Below the pieces are notes generated by a model. That model made no database searches, was not told where the DNA came from, and saw nothing but the letters and a program-made list of their open reading frames with translations. From positions 2,294,001 to 2,358,000 of the forward strand of contig OZ241740.1 of NCBI GenBank assembly GCA_965200975.1: DNA of 64,000 nucleotides, written 5' to 3'. This DNA is from S5-327 sp965200975 (lineage in GTDB: Bacteria; Chloroflexota; Dehalococcoidia; Lucifugimonadales; Australimonadaceae). Both the position numbers and the translations under genes were made by a program. Shown here in pieces: positions 32,452 through 40,580 of the stretch. How positions within the stretch are numbered: the first letter of the stretch is position 1; each line of letters opens with the position of its first letter.

Positions 32452-33210
32452 ATGGCCAGACTGACAATTGCGGACTTGCAGCAGATGAAGAACGAGGGAC
32501 GGAAGATCGCAGCCGGCGTCTGCTACGACGTGCAGATGGCGCGCATTCTCGAACGCGCGCAAGTCGACCTGCTGTCGGTCGGCGACAGCGTGAGCCGGAC
32601 GTTCCTCGGTATGGAGAACGAAGACGAGTTCACCATCGACGCAATGCTCCTGTTCGGCGCGGCAGTGACCCGTGTGGCCGAACGGGCCGTGGTGAACGTC
32701 GATATGCCGACGGCGACCTGCAACGCAGGGCCCAAGGCTGTCGAGTCCGCCGCGCGCCGCATCAAGGAAGAGACCGGTGCCGATATGACCAAGGTCGACA
32801 TCCGTACGCAGGAGGAAGAGCTGTTCGACGATGTCCTCGCGGTCATCGAGGCCGGGCTGCCCGTGTACCCGCAGATCGGGTTCGACGTTCGGGAGCCGCG
32901 TCACGAAGGCGCCGAGGCCCACGAACACGTGCTGAAGTGGTGCAACGCCGTGCAGGACGCCGGCGCAGTGATGATCGACCTCACGAACGTGAGCCACGAG
33001 ATCTACGCCGACGTCGCCAAGTCGATGCGCGTGCCGGTCATCGGCGGTCAGACCGGGCCCGAGGCGGACGGACGCATCTACGTGAGCTATGCGCTCGCCG
33101 GCTACCGGGCCGACACGATCGACCGAACCGACGGCGGCGTCAGCGCGGCGAAGTACATCTACGACATCGCAAGCGAGGCTATCGGCAACGTCCACGCCGG
33201 GGCGTGGTAG
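32452..33210 (+). CDS. PanB-like ketopantoate hydroxymethyltransferase-family protein
   Basis: A 252-residue TIM-barrel protein resembling PanB: opening LTIADLQQMKNEGRKIAAGV, then CYDVQMARILERAQVDLLSVGDSVSRTFLG, matching the family pattern of YD and VGDS. It is slightly shorter than typical PanB, and the later motifs (IGGQTGPEADGRIY) diverge from the usual pantothenate enzyme. It heads a plus-strand group with a LigJ-like hydratase, an alcohol dehydrogenase and a LigB-type dioxygenase, so a role in C-C bond cleavage in ring catabolism is as likely as pantothenate synthesis. Strong AAGGAGG SD. Confidence 0.65.
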   Translation: MARLTIADLQQMKNEGRKIAAGVCYDVQMARILERAQVDLLSVGDSVSRTFLGMENEDEFTIDAMLLFGAAVTRVAERAVVNVDMPTATCNAGPKAVESAARRIKEETGADMTKVDIRTQEEELFDDVLAVIEAGLPVYPQIGFDVREPRHEGAEAHEHVLKWCNAVQDAGAVMIDLTNVSHEIYADVAKSMRVPVIGGQTGPEADGRIYVSYALAGYRADTIDRTDGGVSAAKYIYDIASEAIGNVHAGAW

Positions 33211-33445
33211 GCGACGCCCTCCGCGCCCTGCCCTCTTGCGGCGCCGGAGCGGGAGCGGGCGAGCAGGCCAACGCGCACGGCGCCGTTCGCCCGTCGGTCG
33301 GAGTGCTATGATGCACGCGCCGGGCGCGTCCGTTCGCCGGACGCCGCGCGGCAGTGAATTCCACTTTGCGGCGATGCAGGCCTGAACGCCGGACGCGACA
33401 TCGCGGCCTGGGGCGCCGAGTCTGTAGCAGGAGAGAACGGGACGT

Positions 33446-34465
33446 ATGATCATCGACGCCCACGGGCACTACACCACAGCCCCCGCAGGGGTGCAGATAT
33501 TCCGGGCAACGCAAATCACGTTCATGGGGACGCCGGTTAAGCACCCCGTGAACGTCACCGACGACCAGATCCGGGCGTCGTTGGAGAACGGACAGCTGAG
33601 GCTGCAGAACGAGCGCGGCACCGACGTCGCTCTCTTTTCGCCTCGCGCGTCGTGGATGGGCCATCACTTCGGCGGCGAGCTCATCAGCCGCTACTGGACG
33701 GAGATCAACAACGACATCATTCGCCGGGTGTGCGACCTCTACCCCGACCGCTTCATCCCGGCCGCATCCCTGCCTCAGGCGCCCGGAGTCCCGCCCGAAC
33801 GCGGCGTAGTCCAGGAGCTCGAACGCGTCGTGAACGAGATGGGGTTCGTCGGCTGCAACCTCAACCCCGACCCCTCCGGCGGATGGTGGACCGACCCGCC
33901 CCTGGGCGACCGCTACTGGTACCCGCTGTACGAGAAGATGTGCGAGCTCGACGTCCCGGCGATGATCCACGGCTCGGCGACCTGCAACCCGGCCTTCACC
34001 ACCACCGGGTCGCACTATATGAACGTCGACAACACCGGGTTCGTGCAGCTGCTCGAATCGAACGTCTACCGCGACTTTCCCACTATCAAGTTCATCATGC
34101 CTCACGGCGGCGCGGCTATCCCTTACCAGTACGCGCGGTTCAAGGGGCTTAGCATCATGGCGAACCGCGAGCCGTTCGACGAGTTTCTCTCGCGCATGTT
34201 CTTCGACACCGCCATCTACAGCCAGGCGGCGGTCGAGCTGCTCATCAAGACCGTGGGCGTCGACAACGTACTGTTCGCCTCCGAGATGATCGGCGGCGTT
34301 CAGGCCGTCGATCCCGATTCCGGGCGCCAGTACGACGACACCAAACCCTACATCGACGGCATCGACTGGCTGTCGGACGACGACCGGAAGAAGCTGTTCG
34401 AGGAGAACGTGCAGCGGGCGTATCCGCGCATCAGGCCGTACCTGGACAAAATCGCGCAAGGCTAG
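33446..34465 (+). CDS. ligJ: amidohydrolase-2 family, 4-oxalomesaconate hydratase (LigJ)-like
   Basis: A 339-residue TIM-barrel metal enzyme. DAHGHY at residues 4-9 is the metal-binding start; PHGGAAIPYQYAR and FASEMIGGVQAVDPDSGRQY near the C-terminus resemble 4-oxalomesaconate hydratase LigJ rather than a decarboxylase. LigJ hydrates the ring-fission product in the protocatechuate/gallate meta-cleavage pathway. The LigB-type dioxygenase two genes downstream fits that pathway. The symbol rests on motif recall. The 235-bp gap before it (33211-33445) shows no gene. Confidence 0.72.
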   Translation: MIIDAHGHYTTAPAGVQIFRATQITFMGTPVKHPVNVTDDQIRASLENGQLRLQNERGTDVALFSPRASWMGHHFGGELISRYWTEINNDIIRRVCDLYPDRFIPAASLPQAPGVPPERGVVQELERVVNEMGFVGCNLNPDPSGGWWTDPPLGDRYWYPLYEKMCELDVPAMIHGSATCNPAFTTTGSHYMNVDNTGFVQLLESNVYRDFPTIKFIMPHGGAAIPYQYARFKGLSIMANREPFDEFLSRMFFDTAIYSQAAVELLIKTVGVDNVLFASEMIGGVQAVDPDSGRQYDDTKPYIDGIDWLSDDDRKKLFEENVQRAYPRIRPYLDKIAQG

Positions 34466-34513
34466 AAGAGCTACGGAGAGCGAGGCCGGCGGCCTCCCCA
34501 GGGAGGAAGAGCC

Positions 34514-35608
34514 ATGGACACGACGCTTGCGGCAGTGAAGGTTGAGCCCCGCAGGGCGGAGGTGCAGGAGATCGACCTCCCCGACGTCGACCACAACAGC
34601 GCAGTGATGCGCGTGGACGCGGCGGGCATGTGCGGCGCCTACGGCTACTTCACGCGCGATAGCCGGGGCGGGCGTCCCCAGCCGGGCATGAACGCGCACG
34701 AAAACGCCGGCGTCATCGTCAAGGCAGGGCGCGGCTTCCTCGAGCGTCACGGCGTGGAGGAGGGCGAGCTCGTCGCTCTCGAAGAGTATCTGCCCTGCGG
34801 TCACTGCGAATGGTGCCGCATTGGCGAGTTTCGGCACTGCTGGCTGACGGACACGCACAACAATCCGGCCCCCAGCCGGCTCGCGGGCGGCTTCCGGCAG
34901 TACCTCTACCTCCCGGCCAACGTCGTGCTCCACAAAATTCCGCAGACGCTGACGGCGGACGAGGCGGCGCTGGCGCTGCCCGTAGGCAACGGCGTGCAGT
35001 GGGCCTGCAAGGAGGGAGAGGCGGCGCCCGGCAAGACTATCGTCGTGCAGGGCCCCGGCTCCAAGGGTCTCGGCTCGGCGCTCGCCGCCAAGAAGTTCGG
35101 CGCCACGGTCATCGTCACCGGGCTGTCGAGAGACGGGGCCCGGCTCGAGGCGGCCAAACGCCTCGGCGCCGACTATGCCGTCGATGTGCAAGCCAACGAT
35201 TTCACGACTGCGATTATGGACATAACGAACGGGCGAGGCGCCGACGCCGTAGTCGACTGCACGACCGGCCACTATCCGGTCATCTTCAACCAGGCCATCG
35301 ACGTGCTGGTGCGGCGCGGGGGCATCGTCGTTACGCAAGCGTACGAGCTCGAGGGCTTCTCGCTCGAAAAGCTGACCGGCAAGTACGGGACTCTCCGCGC
35401 GTGCCGGGGCCACAGCTACGCAAGCGTCGCCCTCGGCCTCGAGTGGATAGCGTCCGGCGAATTCCCCCTGCGTGAACTGATTACCCACCGCTACCCGCTC
35501 GACCTGACCGGCGAGGCATGCCTCGCCTCCGGCGGGGAGGGCGACGGCGCCGACGCCGTGTGGGTGATGGTCAATCCATCGAGCGAGGGCGCGGAAAGGC
35601 GAAACTAG
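34514..35608 (+). CDS. zinc-dependent medium-chain alcohol dehydrogenase
   Basis: A 364-residue MDR enzyme. The catalytic-zinc Cys lies in AAGMCGAYGYF with HEN following, and the structural zinc site is CGHCEWCRIGEFRHC. The nucleotide fold has GPGSKGLGSALAAKKFGA, a variant of the usual GxGxxG. It probably oxidises a hydroxy or semialdehyde intermediate in the same pathway as its neighbours. The gene follows ligJ by 48 bp with GGAGGAAGAG as SD. Its last codons (GAERRN) were copied in the tandem duplication that follows. Confidence 0.82.
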   Translation: MDTTLAAVKVEPRRAEVQEIDLPDVDHNSAVMRVDAAGMCGAYGYFTRDSRGGRPQPGMNAHENAGVIVKAGRGFLERHGVEEGELVALEEYLPCGHCEWCRIGEFRHCWLTDTHNNPAPSRLAGGFRQYLYLPANVVLHKIPQTLTADEAALALPVGNGVQWACKEGEAAPGKTIVVQGPGSKGLGSALAAKKFGATVIVTGLSRDGARLEAAKRLGADYAVDVQANDFTTAIMDITNGRGADAVVDCTTGHYPVIFNQAIDVLVRRGGIVVTQAYELEGFSLEKLTGKYGTLRACRGHSYASVALGLEWIASGEFPLRELITHRYPLDLTGEACLASGGEGDGADAVWVMVNPSSEGAERRN

Positions 35609-35805
35609 CATGGCCGCCGTCGCGGGAAGCTTCTTTCACTCGCACGGAGGCGCCTCCCTGCCGCCTGAGCAGCGGGTCGGACGCCGCAACCGGAGCGGGG
35701 GCGCGGAAAGGCGGGACTAGCATGGCCACCATCGTAGGAAGCTTCTTTCACTCGCACGGAGGCACTACCTCCCTGCCGCCCGAGCAGTGGGTCGAACGCC
35801 GCAAC
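35581..35805 (+). repeat. ~110-bp imperfect tandem duplication
   Basis: Unit 1 (35581-35690) and unit 2 (35693-35805) align along their whole length with a 3-base insertion in unit 2. Each unit holds the end of the dehydrogenase gene (GAERR then a stop) and the first ~26 codons of the dioxygenase (GSFFHSHGG, SLPPEQ, RRN). The start codons are 112 bases apart (35610 and 35722). Confidence 0.9.
35610..35720 (+). pseudogene. 36-codon duplicated 5' end of LigB-type dioxygenase
   Basis: Starts MAAVAGSFFHSHGGASLPPE, parallel to MATIVGSFFHSHGGTTSLPP of the full gene, then runs into the duplicated dehydrogenase tail and stops with RSGGAERRD at 35718-35720, one base before the full gene starts. It may act as a translated leader feeding ribosomes to the downstream start, or be a by-product of the duplication. 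Confidence 0.65.
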
Positions 35806-36705
35806 GCCCGCCCTATACGTGAGGACGTGCCGAACGAGTCCCTCGAGGTCAACGTCGAGAAGGCGCATCGCACCCACGAGGGCTTCCGCGTCCTCCGCGA
35901 GAAGATCGCCGAACTGCGCGCCGACGCCCTCGTCGTGTTCAGCGACGACCAGCTCGAGTGCTTCGACTTCAACAACTACCCCGCGTTCGCAGTGTACGTG
36001 GGCGAACAGTTCCGCAAGTCCCCCCGTCCCCCGTTCGGCCCTCAGATAGGACGCCACGCAGAGCCGGGACAGGCTCTGCCCGGCTACCCGGAGCTGGCCG
36101 TCAGCATCCTCGGCGGCGTGATGGCCCGCGGGTTCGATCCCGCGTTCTGCATGGATATGCCCAAGCCTGACCGCGGGCTCGCCGGCGGCGTCATCCGCTC
36201 CGTCGAAGAGATGACCGACCTCGCGATGCCGGTCGTGCCGATAATGATGAACCTCTACTTCGCGCCGCAGGTCACCGGCATGCGGAGCTACCAGTTCGGC
36301 AAGGCTGTGCGCGAGGCGATAGAGGAGTTCCCGCACGACATCCGGGTCGCCGTCGTGGCCTCCGGCGGCTTGTGGCATACGCCCGGAATGCCCGGCGCGT
36401 GGCTGAACACCGAGTTCGACCGCGAGACGCTCGCCCGGCTGGAGGCCGGCGACGCGCGGGGCATGGCCGAGCACTTCGACAGCTACGTCATCCCGGAGGA
36501 CGACGCCAGCCAAGACACATCCCGCCGTGCCCGCGTCATCACCGGAATGCCGTCGCCGGGCGGCCCCGCCCTCGGCACGCGCGAGACCTGCGCGTGGATC
36601 GCCGCCGCCGCCGTAACGGAAGGCCGCCCCGCCACCATCGTCGACTACATCGAGGTGTACGCCTCGCCGGTGGGCAACGCGTTCGCGTACTGCGAAGCGG
36701 GGTGA
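35722..36705 (+). CDS. class III extradiol ring-cleavage dioxygenase (LigB family)
   Basis: A 327-residue LigB-fold dioxygenase subunit that probably opens a catecholic ring with Fe(II). The likely metal ligands sit in GSFFHSHGG (residues 6-14) and the later VVASGGLWHTPGMPG. The usual NDH-x3-F motif is replaced by SDDQLECF, a variant seen in a subset of the family. The C-terminal ETCAWIAAAAVTEG and YIEVYASPVGNAFAY are typical. It closes the plus-strand catabolic group. The frame is open upstream, but the ATG at 35722 is the family start. A separate small LigA-type subunit is not visible. Confidence 0.8.
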   Translation: MATIVGSFFHSHGGTTSLPPEQWVERRNARPIREDVPNESLEVNVEKAHRTHEGFRVLREKIAELRADALVVFSDDQLECFDFNNYPAFAVYVGEQFRKSPRPPFGPQIGRHAEPGQALPGYPELAVSILGGVMARGFDPAFCMDMPKPDRGLAGGVIRSVEEMTDLAMPVVPIMMNLYFAPQVTGMRSYQFGKAVREAIEEFPHDIRVAVVASGGLWHTPGMPGAWLNTEFDRETLARLEAGDARGMAEHFDSYVIPEDDASQDTSRRARVITGMPSPGGPALGTRETCAWIAAAAVTEGRPATIVDYIEVYASPVGNAFAYCEAG

Positions 36706-36711
36706 GCCCGC

Positions 36712-37962
36712 TTACTCAGGGAACATCGCGATAATTTCGTCGATGGCCGGGTTGTAGCGCTGGTGACCGAAGTGGATCATGCGCGCCTGGTTGCGGTCGG
36801 GGGTGTAGTAGACCTTCTCTTGCGTCATCTCGATGCACTCGTTGGCCGCGGGGTCGCGGAAGACGTTCATCGGGTCGCCGCCGTCCGCGACGATGGCCAT
36901 GGCCTCGTTCAGCATCCGGCGCAGTTGGATGACGCCGACATCCGATTCGCCGAGCCGCTCGCGCATACGGTCGGCCACGGGCGTCTGCGTCACCCAGGCC
37001 ATGAAGTCCTGAACGAGCGGGACTTCGAGGTTCAGCTCGCCGTCCGCGTCGTAGAGGGGAATCTCGTAATACGGCACCACCTGTTGCGGCGGAACGTCGA
37101 CCTCCGGCGGGAACTGATAGCGCGTGTAGACGACGTGGAGCGTGTTGAAGTCGTCGATAGGCACGCGGATCTGGAATTCCGTGCTGGTCGTCCCGGTGGT
37201 TGAGCGGAGGATGTTCGGGAACACCCACGGGTGCCCCACCTTCCAGATGTCGTCCTCCTCGCTCGTTCCCTCGACGATGCGCTGTTTGAAGACGCCGTTG
37301 GCGAACTCCCGGAAGCCGATGCGCTGGTGGGGACGGGCCATGGCGCGCCGCCACGGCGGGACCTCCTCGCCGGTCCTTTCTGCGAGATAGAGGCCGTAGA
37401 CGCCGTGCAGCCACTCGGCGTGGACGGGGTCGGCGGAGTTCTCCTGGCACTGCAGCCAGTTGCACGGCAGAACGGTGAAGCCGATGTCGCGCCAGGCGTG
37501 GTCGGTTACGAACAAGTCCCACCGCGGCACGAGCGGCGCCGGCTGAGGGCCGAGGTACGCGAACAGCAGGCCGCCCAGCTCCTGCACGGGGTAGGCGTCC
37601 ACGCGCACCTTCTCTTTGAAGCGTCCGTCAGGGTGGACGGTCTCCTCGAAAGGCTGCTCGACGCACTCCCCCGTCTCGTTCATCATCCAGCCGTGGTACA
37701 TACAGCGGAGTCCGCCCTCCTCGGGGATGCCGTAGGAGAGGTCGACACGCCGGTGGGGGCAGAAGCGGTCGATGAGCCCAAGAGTCCCGGACTTGTCCTT
37801 GTAGAGGACGAGGTCTTCGCCGAGGAGCCTGACCGGCTTTGTGGGACGCTCGTCGAGTTCGGCGGCTGCGGCGACAGTATGCCAGTAGCGGCGCATCAGC
37901 TCGCCCATTGGCGTGCCCTTGCCGACCTGCGTGAGCCGTTCGTTCTCCTGTTGCGTAAGCAT
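36712..37962 (-). CDS. Rieske [2Fe-2S] oxygenase, phthalate 4,5-dioxygenase-like
   Basis: A 416-residue third Rieske paralogue. Ligands are C68, H70, C87 and H90 (FCPHRRVDL and CMYHGWMM). The active-site segment is QENSADPVHAEWLHG. It starts MLTQQENERLTQVGKGTPMG, close to the first paralogue. It is convergent with the LigB-type gene (6-bp gap), so it is a separate transcript but plausibly supplies ring-hydroxylated substrates for it. Start at 37962 with a purine-rich GGAGGCGGAGAG leader. Confidence 0.88.
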   Translation of the reverse strand: MLTQQENERLTQVGKGTPMGELMRRYWHTVAAAAELDERPTKPVRLLGEDLVLYKDKSGTLGLIDRFCPHRRVDLSYGIPEEGGLRCMYHGWMMNETGECVEQPFEETVHPDGRFKEKVRVDAYPVQELGGLLFAYLGPQPAPLVPRWDLFVTDHAWRDIGFTVLPCNWLQCQENSADPVHAEWLHGVYGLYLAERTGEEVPPWRRAMARPHQRIGFREFANGVFKQRIVEGTSEEDDIWKVGHPWVFPNILRSTTGTTSTEFQIRVPIDDFNTLHVVYTRYQFPPEVDVPPQQVVPYYEIPLYDADGELNLEVPLVQDFMAWVTQTPVADRMRERLGESDVGVIQLRRMLNEAMAIVADGGDPMNVFRDPAANECIEMTQEKVYYTPDRNQARMIHFGHQRYNPAIDEIIAMFPE

Positions 37963-38068
37963 GGCTCTCCGCCTCCTCCCCTGATACGTGGGAGCGTAGC
38001 ACACGCGGGCAGCGGCGCTGCAATCGCGCTAGAATCGCGGACAACACGCAACACGGGAGGCGCATGCT

Positions 38069-38767
38069 ATGGGCGCGTACGGATTCGAAGACCACTGCTG
38101 GCGGGATGTCGTAAGCGCGGAGGATCTGGAGTTGTACAAGCACTACGAGCGCGAACTGTTCATTGGCCGGCGGCCTGCGCTGCTCGCGATCGACCTGTAC
38201 AACTCGGCGTACCAGGGCGGGCCGCGTCCGGTGCACGAGGTCGCCAAGGAGTTTCCGAGCGCCTGCGGCGAGTATGCCTGGAACGCCATCGAGCCGACGA
38301 AACAGCTGTTCGCGATGGCCCGCGCGCGCGGATTCCCGGTCTACTACACAACGGGCGAGTCCCGTCCGGAGGCGCGCCCGAACAAGACCAAGGCGACGAA
38401 CCGCCGCTCCGACATGCGCGGCGACGACCCGCTGGCCATCTACGAGGCGTTCCGTCCCGAGACGGAAGACACCATCATCTACAAGCAGCGCGCGAGCGGT
38501 TTCTACGGCACGCCGCTAGTCGCCCACCTCACGCAGGCGGGAGTCGATTCGCTCATTGTGTGCGGCGAGAGCACCAGCGGATGCGTCCGCGCCTCGGTGG
38601 TCGACGCCTACTCCAACGGGTTCCACGTCGTGATAGCCGAGGAGTGCGTTTACGACCGCGCGCTGCTGTCGCACAAGGTGAACCTGTTCGATCTGCATCA
38701 CAAGTACGCGGACGTGATGCAGCTCGAGGAGATCGCCGAGCGCCTCGAAGCCTTCCCGGAGGCGTAG
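38069..38767 (+). CDS. isochorismatase-family cysteine hydrolase
   Basis: A 232-residue member with the catalytic triad D42 (LAIDLYNSAY), K139 (IIYKQRASGF) and C172 (ESTSGCVRASVVDAYSNGF). It resembles N-carbamoylsarcosine amidase or maleamate amidohydrolase more than isochorismatase itself, i.e. it probably hydrolyses an amide. A TAGAAT -10-like box lies at 38030-38035. Divergent from the Rieske gene. Confidence 0.85.
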   Translation: MGAYGFEDHCWRDVVSAEDLELYKHYERELFIGRRPALLAIDLYNSAYQGGPRPVHEVAKEFPSACGEYAWNAIEPTKQLFAMARARGFPVYYTTGESRPEARPNKTKATNRRSDMRGDDPLAIYEAFRPETEDTIIYKQRASGFYGTPLVAHLTQAGVDSLIVCGESTSGCVRASVVDAYSNGFHVVIAEECVYDRALLSHKVNLFDLHHKYADVMQLEEIAERLEAFPEA

Positions 38768-38838
38768 GCCTCGGCGCAGGGCGACTGTTTGCGGAGCAGG
38801 AGCGGCGGCTGCCGAACAGATCTTCCGTGGCGCCGGAA

Positions 38839-39576
38839 CTATTCGGCGCCGGCAGCGAGCCGCGCGTAGAAGCGGACGGCGAGCGGCGAGAGCCGCTCAG
38901 CCGCGTCAGCGAGCGCCCTGCGCCACTCCTCTTCGAAGGCGACGCCTTCCTGCTCCGATATGCGCATCTCGTCAATACGTCCGACGCCGTCGCGCAGCAG
39001 GATGACGTCGACGGGGTAGTCGACGTTCGAGACGGAAGACCTGGTCTCCGTGAAGGCGAGCAGAGCGGCGCGGAGGCCGTCCTCCAACGAGCAGCCGAAC
39101 CTCCACAGGTGCGAGAGCACCGGCTTGCCGTAGCGCGTGTCGCCGATAATGACGTACGGCGTGGCGGCGTTCACCTCCACCCAGTTCCCTTCCGGGTAGA
39201 GTTGGTACATCTGCGAGCGGGCGTCGTTCGCCAGGCGCCCGCCGACGATGCAGTTGAGGTCGAACACGAGGCCGGACTCGCGGAGCCACTCGCTGTCTTC
39301 AGTGCGCACGCGCCGCATCTGGCGCGCAAGCAAGTTGACCGCCTCGTAGGCCCGGGTCGGAGCGCCGTCCTCGTTCGATGCCTCGGCGGCGAAGTAGGTG
39401 ATCACCTTGTCGCGGAGCGACCGCAGTCCGCTAGTGAGAACGAACAGCGGGTTGCCGTCGAAGTGGAGCATTGCAATCTTCGGGGCGCTCGAAATCTCCA
39501 TTCCGGCGTTGGTTATGCGCGTGTCGGCGATGGCGAGGAGCCCGTCGGCGCTCTTGAGTCCGAGGCAGAATGTCAT
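38839..39576 (-). CDS. proteasome-type protease, Anbu-like
   Basis: A 245-residue Ntn hydrolase of proteasome fold. After Met removal the catalytic Thr would be T2 (MTFCLGLKSADGLLAIADTR), with D18 and K33 (SSAPKIAML) placed as in proteasome beta subunits (T1, D17, K33). This is the Anbu/BPH pattern. The gene overlaps the alpha-E gene by 4 bp (ATGA), and the ATP-grasp gene precedes that, the neighbourhood known for Anbu. The usual transglutaminase-like gene is missing. Substrates are unknown; the ATP-grasp/alpha-E pair is thought to form a peptide tag or ligand. Confidence 0.82.
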   Translation of the reverse strand: MTFCLGLKSADGLLAIADTRITNAGMEISSAPKIAMLHFDGNPLFVLTSGLRSLRDKVITYFAAEASNEDGAPTRAYEAVNLLARQMRRVRTEDSEWLRESGLVFDLNCIVGGRLANDARSQMYQLYPEGNWVEVNAATPYVIIGDTRYGKPVLSHLWRFGCSLEDGLRAALLAFTETRSSVSNVDYPVDVILLRDGVGRIDEMRISEQEGVAFEEEWRRALADAAERLSPLAVRFYARLAAGAE

Positions 39577-40580
39577 TGATCAAACCGTACGGCCGCCCGG
39601 TTGGCGCCGGGGCTGGCGGGATTGGGAATTGAGTGCGGCGAGGCGGGCGGCGACGCGTCGGGATGAAAGAGCTCGCGGGCGAGCCGGTCGTTAATGTCGG
39701 CGAGCCGGGCCTGGGCGAGGTCGATGAACTCGTGCATCCCGCTGGCGATGACGTCGTCTGCCGTCGCGGCGCGGAGTTCGAGGTTGAGAAGCGTGATCTC
39801 CTTGGCGGGGCCGAGCTTCCGCCCCGCAGGAGTCCGCGCCGCAGCCTCGTTGAACTCCTCCATCAGCCTTTCGAGGCAGAAGACCACGCTGCGGGGAAAG
39901 TTGGGATCGAACACGAGAACGTCCACCACGTCGGCGACGCGGATCAGCCCTTGGTGCTGCTTGCGATACGCCTCGAGCGCGCTGGCGGAGCGGAGCACCT
40001 GCCGCCATTGCGAGCGGTCGAGCGCGCTGCCCACGCCGCGCTCCGCCGGCAGCTGCACGAAATATTTGACGTCGATGATGCGGCTGGTCATATCGGCGCG
40101 CTCCACGAATACGCCGACGCGAAACCAGCGCGCGCCCTCCGTCCAGAGCACCGTGTTCTCGAAGAGGCCGAAGATTGCGGGGACGGACGCGCGCACCAGG
40201 TCTATCTCATCGGGGAGGCGCCGGCCCTTGTCGCGCCCCAGCGCCAGGTGGAGCGCGTTGATGTGCTCGAAGACCTCGCGCGAAATCTGGTCGCGCAGTT
40301 CGCGGGCGAGGCTCCGTGCGCAGGCGACCACCGACGGGATAGAGACCGGGGCCTCGGGCGAGAAGACGAGGTAGTCCTCGGGAGTCAGCTCCGGGGCGTC
40401 GGCGCGGGCGTCCTCGAACGCCTTGTTCGCGTCGAGGGCGTAGAGCACTGTTTCGAGACCTTCCCCGGCGCGGACTTCATGGGCGATAGCGTAGTGAACG
40501 TCGACCATCCGCGCGATGTTGTCGGCCCGCTCGAGGTAGCGTCCAAGCCAGTACAGGTTCTCGGCGACGCGGGCGAGCAT
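39573..40580 (-). CDS. alpha-E domain-containing protein (DUF403)
   Basis: A 335-residue, almost entirely helical protein with the family opening MLARVAENLYWLGRYLERAD and later WFRVGVFVERADMTSRIIDV. Alpha-E proteins accompany circularly permuted ATP-grasp enzymes; the molecular role is unproved. It overlaps the ATP-grasp stop by one base (TGATG) and the Anbu start by four, so the three genes are tightly coupled. The last ~30 residues are a Pro/Ser-rich tail beyond the conserved domain. Confidence 0.88.
   Translation of the reverse strand: MLARVAENLYWLGRYLERADNIARMVDVHYAIAHEVRAGEGLETVLYALDANKAFEDARADAPELTPEDYLVFSPEAPVSIPSVVACARSLARELRDQISREVFEHINALHLALGRDKGRRLPDEIDLVRASVPAIFGLFENTVLWTEGARWFRVGVFVERADMTSRIIDVKYFVQLPAERGVGSALDRSQWRQVLRSASALEAYRKQHQGLIRVADVVDVLVFDPNFPRSVVFCLERLMEEFNEAAARTPAGRKLGPAKEITLLNLELRAATADDVIASGMHEFIDLAQARLADINDRLARELFHPDASPPASPHSIPNPASPGANRAAVRFDQ

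Noticed and set aside
33179..35611. 810-codon minus-strand frame opposite the catabolic genes
   Set aside because: Low-complexity His/Arg/Val-rich product fully antisense to LigJ-like and dehydrogenase genes.
37231..39579. 782-codon plus-strand frame opposite the third Rieske gene and Anbu
   Set aside because: Covers three supported genes on both strands; no motifs.
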